A DNA stretch of 64,000 nt, from NCBI GenBank assembly GCA_002435755.1, contig DIYH01000014.1, forward strand, positions 186,001-250,000, in the 5' to 3' direction. The notes under the pieces are model-generated. The model saw only the letters and a program-made list of their open reading frames with translations. It was not told the DNA's origin and did no database searches. This DNA is from Flammeovirgaceae bacterium UBA6059. GTDB lineage: Bacteria > Bacteroidota > Bacteroidia > Cytophagales > Cyclobacteriaceae. Shown here in pieces: positions 57,440 through 64,000 of the stretch (position 1 is its first letter; every line of letters begins with the position of its first letter). Made by a program: the position numbers and the translations under genes.

Positions 57440-59473
57440 ATGGACACAACGGATTACATTGAATTAGCAAAGGAGAAATCTCAAACTATTACTTTGCTCA
57501 TTGCAGTCATTCTACTTTGCTGGCTATGTGGTGCAGACATTTACGCGCAGACCATCTATGTCAGTCCTGACGGTAGTGATAGCAACACGGGCACTATAGA
57601 CGATCCGGTTTTAACGCTACATCGAGCGCGGCAACTTTGCATTAACACCCAGGACACGTCATCTACAATATTGCTAAAAGGTGGTGAACGATTTACACAT
57701 CATATTGGCACTCAGTCTGAATTTGACGGCAACAGAGTCAGCGCTTTCATCTGGGATGTGGATAAGCGCCTTACCATTTCCACCTATGGCTCTAGCGAGA
57801 ATGCCATCCTCTACGGAGGATTCTACAAACACAACAATGAGCCTGTCATTGCCATTTTGATCATAGAGCCGAGTGCACAACCTGTTTTGATCGAAAATAT
57901 CACCTTTGAAATGTGGGAAGAGAGCACACTGGTCATTTTCGAAACAGAAAATGTCACTGCGAGGAACCTTGAAGTGCACAATGTCGGCACCTATTACTTT
58001 ACAGACGAATTGGCTGATGCCTTTATGCCCGCAATGATTTATCCAAAGAACTCTAAGAACGTGTTGATTGATGGGGTGGTGATGTCCGAAGGTCATAATA
58101 TTCGCGGCGCACGCGGTGGACTCCATGGATTTTACTGTACCCGCTTGGGAGACTCAGAAATACGCAATGTCGTTATGACCAATGTCTCAGGATCAGCTTT
58201 GAAAGTTCGGCGCGAACCACACGGGCGCAGGCCTAACAATATCCTCTTCGACAACATTGAAGCTTACTATACGGGTTTGTCGGTCACTACCGGAAATCCT
58301 GAAGAAGATCAACAGGTCGGCTTTCTGCGGCTCAGTGGAGAATTCTACAACGACGGATCTCCCAACTGTCCAAGCCAGATCACGATCACCAATAGCATTT
58401 TTCATTATCCTTTTTGCTGGGATAGTGAGGGTGAAGATTGCCAGCTCGCTGAAGCTACACTCTGCAGCAATAGCAATGAGAGTGCCTGTGGTCAAAATGC
58501 ATGTCAGCAGGATACTGCGCGCGTGAAATGGATCGATAACGACATTATCATGCAATGGGAGTCAACCGAACGCTGGACTGGAAGGGCCACTACTCCTCCT
58601 TCCGATCCTACTGAGCTCATGATAGACTCTGTTGCCGATGATCAGATCAGACTTACATGGGATCATGAAGGAGACGGGGCTGGAAGGTTTATCCTTCACA
58701 GAAAGACCGAAACTACTGAGTATAAGGCCTACCGCATCATTCACAAGGATCAAAGAATATTCCTTGATCGCAATGTCCAGGACTCAACCTTATACTCCTA
58801 CCGTATTAGGGCTTGCGAGGATGATCAATGTAGTGGCTTTTCGAACGAAGCTACCGACGTGACTTCCGGAGCAGTGAGAGTCAACGCACCAATTCAGCTT
58901 ACAGCTGAGGCGATGGAAGGCCTAATGATCACCCTCAATTGGACTGATAGGTCTGACAATGAAGATGAGTTTATCGTTGAGCGAGGTTTGACGCCAGACA
59001 ATTTCGAAGAATTAGCCGTACTGGAAGCCAATACTGAGGTTTTTGTAGATACCACTGTCCTCGATGGAGTCCTCTACTACTACAGGGTAAATGCTAAGAA
59101 GAGGGAAGGCATCCCAACGAACTACACCAACATTGCAATTGATACGGCTTTCAATGAAATCTTTACACCAGTAGATACGACCGTCTTAAATGCTACTCCT
59201 TCGATAGAAGAATCACAACCATTGACGCTCTATCCCAATCCTTTTGATCAATTTACGAATATCGGTTATCGGCTCAATATCAGTGCTCATGTGAGAATCA
59301 GAGTATTGGATATGATCGGACGAGAAGTTGAAGTCGTGTATGAGGGGTTTCAACAAACAGGTTCTCATGAGGCTCGATGGACTCCCCAAAACCTTAAAGC
59401 TGGAGTGTATCTTGTAGAGTTCAACTACAAAGGTCGATTTCATAGCTCAAGATTGATCTACTCAGGAAAATGA
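57440..59473 (+). CDS. Secreted beta-helix protein with two FnIII-like domains and T9SS tail
   Basis: 677 residues. A long leader ends near residue 37 (IYAQ). IYVSPDGSDSNTGTIDDPVLTLHRA is the usual opening of pectate-lyase-like beta-helix proteins. The helix runs to about 390 (ENVTARNLEVHNV, KNVLIDGVVMSEGHNI, SEIRNVVMTNVSGSALKVRR). Two fibronectin-III-like domains follow (about 395-485 and 490-580), then a Por tail (LTLYPNPFDQFTNIGYRL). R and K residues on the helix could be lyase residues, but I cannot assign them. It probably binds or cuts a polysaccharide at the surface. The KdgF-like gene is 78 bp downstream. Confidence 0.77.
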   Translation: MDTTDYIELAKEKSQTITLLIAVILLCWLCGADIYAQTIYVSPDGSDSNTGTIDDPVLTLHRARQLCINTQDTSSTILLKGGERFTHHIGTQSEFDGNRVSAFIWDVDKRLTISTYGSSENAILYGGFYKHNNEPVIAILIIEPSAQPVLIENITFEMWEESTLVIFETENVTARNLEVHNVGTYYFTDELADAFMPAMIYPKNSKNVLIDGVVMSEGHNIRGARGGLHGFYCTRLGDSEIRNVVMTNVSGSALKVRREPHGRRPNNILFDNIEAYYTGLSVTTGNPEEDQQVGFLRLSGEFYNDGSPNCPSQITITNSIFHYPFCWDSEGEDCQLAEATLCSNSNESACGQNACQQDTARVKWIDNDIIMQWESTERWTGRATTPPSDPTELMIDSVADDQIRLTWDHEGDGAGRFILHRKTETTEYKAYRIIHKDQRIFLDRNVQDSTLYSYRIRACEDDQCSGFSNEATDVTSGAVRVNAPIQLTAEAMEGLMITLNWTDRSDNEDEFIVERGLTPDNFEELAVLEANTEVFVDTTVLDGVLYYYRVNAKKREGIPTNYTNIAIDTAFNEIFTPVDTTVLNATPSIEESQPLTLYPNPFDQFTNIGYRLNISAHVRIRVLDMIGREVEVVYEGFQQTGSHEARWTPQNLKAGVYLVEFNYKGRFHSSRLIYSGK

Positions 59474-59551
59474 CACCAACATCACAAATGAGCTCAATAA
59501 ACGCTCATATCCGGATGCTTTTTTATAGAGGCCACAACGCGGTTTTAGCAT

Positions 59552-59884
59552 ATGCCAATACTAAAAGACAAGAGTACGTCAGCCGTTGAGATAGCTCCGG
59601 GGGTGTTTCGAAAATTCATCCATTTAGATAATCTCATGACAGCCATTATCGACTTTAAAAATGGTCCATGGGATGAGCCTGAACCCCGACACTCCCATCC
59701 ACATGAGCAAACCTCCTTCGTAGCGAAAGGTGAATTGATTGTCTATATCGGAGAAGAGGAGTATCAACTTGAAGAAGGTGACGTATTTTACGTGCCTGCC
59801 GATGTGCCACACACAGTCAAAATCCTGTCCAAAGAAGTCCGCTTGGTCGATAATTTCAGCCCGGTCAGAGAAGATTTTCTCTAG
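59552..59884 (+). CDS. kdgF: KdgF-like cupin (unsaturated uronate ring-opening)
   Basis: 110 residues, a single cupin. Metal ligands are H47, H49 and Q53 in RHSHPHEQ and H87 in VPADVPHTVK. The C-terminus FSPVREDFL and overall length match KdgF. That enzyme speeds opening of 4,5-unsaturated monouronates from pectin or alginate lyases into linear keto-uronate. No signal peptide is visible. Its presence beside lyase-like and beta-helix genes is the best single clue that this region handles a uronic-acid polymer. It converges with the propeller lipoprotein gene. Confidence 0.82.
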   Translation: MPILKDKSTSAVEIAPGVFRKFIHLDNLMTAIIDFKNGPWDEPEPRHSHPHEQTSFVAKGELIVYIGEEEYQLEEGDVFYVPADVPHTVKILSKEVRLVDNFSPVREDFL

Positions 59885-59905
59885 ACTTGATACGCGCAAT
59901 ATCCC

Positions 59906-61096
59906 CTACTTACTCAAGACTGCCGTATAAGCTTGCACAAGGCCATCTTCAGACAACTTATGAAAATATAGGCGTTTGTCGTCTCTGGAAAACGAAGGAT
60001 TGACGTGATTTCCCAGTGTCCAGGTTACATTACTATCCATGGAAACCGTGTCCTGCCAAAAGGATGAGGTTTCACCCTTTTTGAATACCGCAAGAATAAT
60101 CGGATTCTGCTTATACCAACTCTCGGAAGCAAATAGTTCCCTACCATGGGATGCGGCCAGATGGTTGCCAACTCCGGAGAGTGTTTCGATGTAGTTACCA
60201 TCTAAATCCCACCTTCTGCCGCTCTTGTCATCAGGCATACCATCATCAATTTGATTGTCGTGCCCCATAAAACTATTGTTATCGTACCAAGCAAAATGCA
60301 TAGGTTTAGGTCCAAAAAATCGAATATTACTACCATCAATATTCTGTGAGACGAGGTGCTTGAACTTCTCGTCTCGCGGACCAATATCTATCCTAAAAGC
60401 GATCTTCGTGCCATCAGGGCTATACTGAAGATGCAGTATACTTCTATCTTCGAGTGGTCGTAGTTCGTCCGTTGGGAATAACTCTTCAATCTCGACGTAA
60501 TCGCTGGCATCTCCAAGTTTTGATACTTTCTGATTGACTACATCATACTCGTATATGGTGTACAATCCAGTTTCTTGATCTACTGAAGCATACAGAAACC
60601 TCCCTTCAAATGGTTTATGTCCGATGGTTCCGGTCAGAGGCTCGATCAACTCATGTCCGTCGATAGTAACTGCCCTTATCGAATCATCTTGATAGGCGAA
60701 GGAGTTATTGTCCAGCCATTGCAACCTCGCACCATTATGTACTCCTTTCATCTTGACATCTACTACTTTCCTGTGATTGGAAAGATCGCTATCGCAAACC
60801 CATATTTCTCCGGTTATCGCTTCGTATCGTTCTTCTACTGGTATTGAAAGGTACTTCACATACGCAATCAGGCTTCCATCGGGGCTTTCTGGAGAAGTAT
60901 TGTAATAGCTGAAAGAAGAGCTAAAACCCTTGGGTCCCACGCGTACCACCTTTTGCAAAGGAAGATGATTGGTCTTCTCTTCAGGATTTTGCTGGCAGCT
61001 CGCACTTAGAAGTAGAAGTAAGATGGCTGAAGTCATAAAAAGCCATACCCTGGTATCCATCCTGCTCAATGTCTTTCGTTTCATTTTTCTTATCAT
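59906..61096 (-). CDS. WD40/TolB-like propeller lipoprotein (possibly oligogalacturonate-lyase-like)
   Basis: 396 residues. There are two possible Met codons near the start; the lipobox LLSASC marks the acylated cysteine about 34 residues in. Blades with SPDGSLIAYV, YSPDGTKIAFR and FSRDDKRLYFHKL motifs indicate a six- or seven-bladed propeller. It shares with PL22 oligogalacturonate lyases the propeller form and a histidine-bearing blade (PMHFAWYDNNSFMGHDN), but the metal site is not confirmed. It would be anchored in a membrane and face the periplasm or surface. It lies 223 bp after a GH43 gene in a leftward series. Confidence 0.6.
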   Translation of the reverse strand: MIRKMKRKTLSRMDTRVWLFMTSAILLLLLSASCQQNPEEKTNHLPLQKVVRVGPKGFSSSFSYYNTSPESPDGSLIAYVKYLSIPVEERYEAITGEIWVCDSDLSNHRKVVDVKMKGVHNGARLQWLDNNSFAYQDDSIRAVTIDGHELIEPLTGTIGHKPFEGRFLYASVDQETGLYTIYEYDVVNQKVSKLGDASDYVEIEELFPTDELRPLEDRSILHLQYSPDGTKIAFRIDIGPRDEKFKHLVSQNIDGSNIRFFGPKPMHFAWYDNNSFMGHDNQIDDGMPDDKSGRRWDLDGNYIETLSGVGNHLAASHGRELFASESWYKQNPIILAVFKKGETSSFWQDTVSMDSNVTWTLGNHVNPSFSRDDKRLYFHKLSEDGLVQAYTAVLSK

Positions 61097-61319
61097 TTGC
61101 CCAATGCTTCTTTAATTAACAATTGTTTCAGTGGGACCTTAAGTCTGACCTATCTCATAATAGGCTACCGAAATATTTTCCATTGTGATTTCATTGGAAA
61201 ATTGAAGTTGAGCCATTGCGATACTATCTAGCTCCTACCGGAATACACCTTCCATGTATTACTGCTGCTCAATTAGTGTTTTCATTCTGTAGCGATGTGA
61301 TAGCCGCAATGGTCTCACC

Positions 61320-62903
61320 TTACAAGTTTCTGTATTCGAATCTAAGCACCTGTAGCTTCCCTTTGGGCTTACTTCCATTCGAACTGCCATAGAACCCAAT
61401 AAACGCACCCGTATAGCGATACTTGTTCAAGCTTAGCAGCCTAATGTTTTCCTTGAAGTTTACCCACGCTCCATTATCACGAGCATAACTCAACGAGAAT
61501 ACCTCGTCTCCGCTACTCACCCTTATCTTCAGACCTGAGTGATCTACTGTTGCTTCTTCGAGTAATTTAGATTCCCCATTCCTCACTTCAATCAACTTCA
61601 ATGACTGCCCATCAAGATCGATTCGGACATGGTTATTGTTATCTGCCAATAGCGTCACACCCGCTGTTTCATTCGGCTTTAGTTTGATCGGTTCCAGATC
61701 AATGATAGCCTCAAAACTGGGACTCTCAATACGTCTACCGATAAATGATGGTGAAGACAGGCTTTCAAGATCAGCCTCTTGAAACGAGATCTCCAAGGCA
61801 CCATTATCGACTTCTGCAAAATCATTCTCACTTCTCAGAAATGTCCAAGATGGGTGAAGCTGCGAATCTTCAAACTCATCTACAAATAATTCTTTTCTAT
61901 CATAAGAATCCACTCTTGGAGGAAGAGGGTAATTGAATTGCACCTTCCCATAGCCAGGATTCACCACTGGGTATTTTCCATCCCATTCTACGGGCACAAG
62001 GTAAGTCTCACGACCCATAAAAGGCTTTTGATCTGTGGTGTATCGCACTCCGAGAAATACCATCCACCAATCTCCTTCAGGTGTTTGTACCAAATCAGCA
62101 TGCCCCAACTTCCTGAGGTCAATACTTCTTTGCATAAATCGATGTGTCAAAATCGGGTTGTATGGACAGGGCTCATAAGGTCCAAATACGTTGGTGCTTG
62201 AGGCAATTGTAACAGCATGGTTGTCTCCGGTACCGCCCTCGGCGACAATCAGGTAGTAAAGCCCATCTTTTTTATAAATGTGCGGACCTTCGGTGCTCGT
62301 GGCGCCCTTAACGTTACCACTAGATAATACGCTTAGCTCTCCGACCAACTGCATGGTATTCAGGTCCAGCTCTTGAGTGACGATCTCTCGGTATTTTGGG
62401 TAAGGTTCCTCCCCCTGAGATTTGCGGTTAGCAGAAAAATAGCATCGGCCGTCATCATCAAAAAACAGATCCGGGTCTATTCCCCAAGGTCTCTCATCCG
62501 TGATGACATAGGGGTCAGACCATCTGGTCATAGCCGAATCAGCTACGAATAACAGGTTTTGGATCGTCTCGCCTATATTGGTGAATACCACGTAGAATTT
62601 ACTATTGTGGTAACGTATAGTTGGCGCGTGAACGCCTCCGGAGGCATTGTAGCCTTCCATGTTAAGTTGGTTATTGCGTGTGACCACATGACCGATGAGT
62701 TCCCAATTCACCAGGTCTTTGCTTCGGTGGATAGGCACACTAGGGAAAAACTCAAATGTTGAGTTGGCGAGATAATAGTACTCTCCAACACGACATATGG
62801 AAGGGTCAGGGTGAAATCCCGGTAAGATGGGGTTGGAATACGTCTGAGCCTTCACTTCTAAGGTAGAAATCAATGCAATACAAATGACCAGAATTACCCT
62901 CAT
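61320..62903 (-). CDS. Exported family 43 glycoside hydrolase (xylosidase/arabinofuranosidase type)
   Basis: 527 residues with a signal peptide (about 1-20, VKAQ). The five-bladed propeller carries the GH43 triad: D33 in NPILPGFHPDPSI (base), D143 in PWGIDPDLFFDDDGRCYF (pKa modulator) and E205 in STEGPHIYKKDG (acid). The C-terminal 200 residues form the beta-sandwich often found after this propeller (PSWTFLRSENDFAEVDNGALEI). It is an exo-acting beta-xylosidase or alpha-L-arabinofuranosidase, so xylan/arabinan-like or pectic side chains are cut. It starts 8 bp after the upstream GH140-like gene. Confidence 0.93.
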   Translation of the reverse strand: MRVILVICIALISTLEVKAQTYSNPILPGFHPDPSICRVGEYYYLANSTFEFFPSVPIHRSKDLVNWELIGHVVTRNNQLNMEGYNASGGVHAPTIRYHNSKFYVVFTNIGETIQNLLFVADSAMTRWSDPYVITDERPWGIDPDLFFDDDGRCYFSANRKSQGEEPYPKYREIVTQELDLNTMQLVGELSVLSSGNVKGATSTEGPHIYKKDGLYYLIVAEGGTGDNHAVTIASSTNVFGPYEPCPYNPILTHRFMQRSIDLRKLGHADLVQTPEGDWWMVFLGVRYTTDQKPFMGRETYLVPVEWDGKYPVVNPGYGKVQFNYPLPPRVDSYDRKELFVDEFEDSQLHPSWTFLRSENDFAEVDNGALEISFQEADLESLSSPSFIGRRIESPSFEAIIDLEPIKLKPNETAGVTLLADNNNHVRIDLDGQSLKLIEVRNGESKLLEEATVDHSGLKIRVSSGDEVFSLSYARDNGAWVNFKENIRLLSLNKYRYTGAFIGFYGSSNGSKPKGKLQVLRFEYRNL

Positions 62904-62911
62904 AGCTCTTT

Positions 62912-64000
62912 TTAGATTTTTCTGATAAGTACGACCCAGTCTTTCTTAGGATCATCAGGAGCGTCAGCCAATGGGTGGACTTTTCCTCCTACTAGTTTCT
63001 TAGTTTTTGATTGCTGGAGTGCACCTCCATCTCTTGGATTGTACCAAGACATAGCATAGCTTCCTTCTGCCTCAGAAAGATCAATCGAGCCAGACCCATC
63101 CCTCAAAAAAGCGACGTAGAGTTCATTTTGCTTTGCAAGGCAATAGTCTCCATCGTCAACCAATTGATCCCGATTTTCGGTCTCCCAAAAGGGAATGCTG
63201 TTGCTCTTAAAAAAGTCAAGCAAGTGTCGACATTGATCCCAAAACAAATCTCGGGACCGGTAATCCTCACATGTCAGATCAGAATGAGCATGCTCATATC
63301 CGAAATACCATTCAGTACCCCAAGCACCAGTCATCATAGCACCCCATAAACCGTTTATGCGCGCATTATTGTGCTCGGGATTTTCATCATCTGGTAGTAG
63401 AGCATGCCTGGCATTACCGGGCTCATCGACGGCTACAGCCCATTGTTTTCCGGCTTCTTTGGAGGCATTGATCCAGTGAAGCGCCTCCTCATGCACCTCG
63501 CTAAAGTCACCTTTGTGGGTCTGTAGTGAAATCCCGGAGTACTGACTTTTTGAACCTAGCAACTCATCAAAGTATTCACCATTGTGAATCACGATATGAT
63601 GATCATATGGGTCAATGGCTCGAAGCATCTCAGCCGCTGCTCTCCGTTGGGGCACTTTCAAAGGCAGGCTTTTGTGGTTTCTTGCCCATTCGCCGATCTC
63701 TTCACCCACATTCCAATTAAGTGCCATGTGATGACCGAATCGCGCGATCATTTCACGATAGTATAGCTGAGTGTTCATGCCAATCCCGCCATTATCTAGC
63801 AGGCCCTGGTTCTCGTTTTCCATTAGCTTGAAGTGTAAGAACATGCCATTTCGCTCGGCATGCGAAAAGACCACTTCCCATTGATCGAGCTTACTACAGT
63901 CGTAACGATTGTAGGTATCGTAATCTATGAAAGGGAAGACATTCTGATCATCCCCTATAATGTTCATAGTGAGAAACGAAAAAGCATTTAAGCCTTCAGA
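62912..64000 (-). CDS. DUF5060/GH140-like TIM-barrel protein (partial, runs off right edge)
   Basis: The reading frame continues without stop to the right edge, adding SEGLNAFSFLT before the internal Met at 63967. It is therefore the C-terminal part (at least 362 residues) of a larger gene. The barrel carries ALNWNVGEEIGEW and VAVDEPGNARHA, with glutamates in positions typical of retaining GH acid/base and nucleophile. The end SWYNPRDGGALQQ ... DWVVLIRKI is a putative collagen-binding-type domain common after GH140/apiosidase-like barrels. It is cotranscribed with GH43 (8 bp), suggesting side-chain removal from pectin-like or hemicellulose polymers. Confidence 0.78.
   Translation of the reverse strand, partial: SEGLNAFSFLTMNIIGDDQNVFPFIDYDTYNRYDCSKLDQWEVVFSHAERNGMFLHFKLMENENQGLLDNGGIGMNTQLYYREMIARFGHHMALNWNVGEEIGEWARNHKSLPLKVPQRRAAAEMLRAIDPYDHHIVIHNGEYFDELLGSKSQYSGISLQTHKGDFSEVHEEALHWINASKEAGKQWAVAVDEPGNARHALLPDDENPEHNNARINGLWGAMMTGAWGTEWYFGYEHAHSDLTCEDYRSRDLFWDQCRHLLDFFKSNSIPFWETENRDQLVDDGDYCLAKQNELYVAFLRDGSGSIDLSEAEGSYAMSWYNPRDGGALQQSKTKKLVGGKVHPLADAPDDPKKDWVVLIRKI

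Noticed and set aside
43903..64000. Calling the 43.9-64 kb region a classical polysaccharide utilisation locus
   Set aside because: No SusC/SusD pair, hybrid two-component sensor or AraC/GntR regulator is visible, so the formal definition is not met.

Overview
The window looks like a chromosomal segment of a marine or aquatic member of the Bacteroidota, probably Cytophagales. The evidence is three proteins with C-terminal type IX secretion (Por) tails, many exported proteins with signal peptides ending in AQ, promoters of the TTTG-N19/20-TAnnTTTG type, DUF4097 and DUF2807 surface proteins, and tandem FtsX-like permeases of about 800 residues. Composition looks even and moderately AT-rich. I see no IS element, prophage, integrase or CRISPR array. 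Both edges cut through genes.

Layout. (1) 1-9675: three tandem, leftward MacB/FtsX-type permeases, divergent from an NtrC-family response regulator and its histidine kinase. (2) 9741-14189: an exported zinc-metallopeptidase-like protein overlapping a membrane protein, then a cysE-cysM cysteine operon. (3) 14351-28027: two large Asp-box (BNR/VPS10-like) propeller proteins, an exported flavoprotein followed by a cytochrome P450, a sulfatase, an OPT transporter and a gamma-glutamyltransferase lipoprotein. (4) 28131-38549: two polar-repeat surface proteins (DUF4097, DUF2807), a probable structured non-coding RNA of about 230 nt with its own promoter and terminator, a haloalkane dehalogenase, a Prc protease with an orphan ABC ATPase, an SDR plus barrel protein, an accA-patatin-plsC lipid operon and tRNA-Asp. 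(5) 38737-43286: an amino-sugar group (deacetylase, GH20, NagB-like). (6) 43903-64000: a polyuronate/hemicellulose degradation region with a 1,112-residue alginate-lyase-like enzyme, a second toroid lyase candidate, two beta-helix proteins, a KdgF cupin, a propeller lipoprotein, GH43, a GH140-like barrel protein, Gfo/Idh, tartrate/malate-type and epimerase enzymes, a lactonase, and an Nramp-fold transporter that has lost canonical metal-site residues.

How the parts may work together (inference). Region 6 could take a uronic-acid polysaccharide from secreted depolymerisation (T9SS lyases and beta-helix proteins) through unsaturated monouronate opening (KdgF) to cytoplasmic oxidoreductases. No SusC/SusD pair, kduI/kduD, kdgK or regulator is visible, so uptake and later steps are either outside the window or use unfamiliar proteins such as the Nramp-like carrier. 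The strongest candidate for something undescribed is the RNA gene at 29121-29350. Next come the Nramp-like transporter and the repeated 13-bp element shared by the two divergent saccharide operons at 43.3-43.9 kb.
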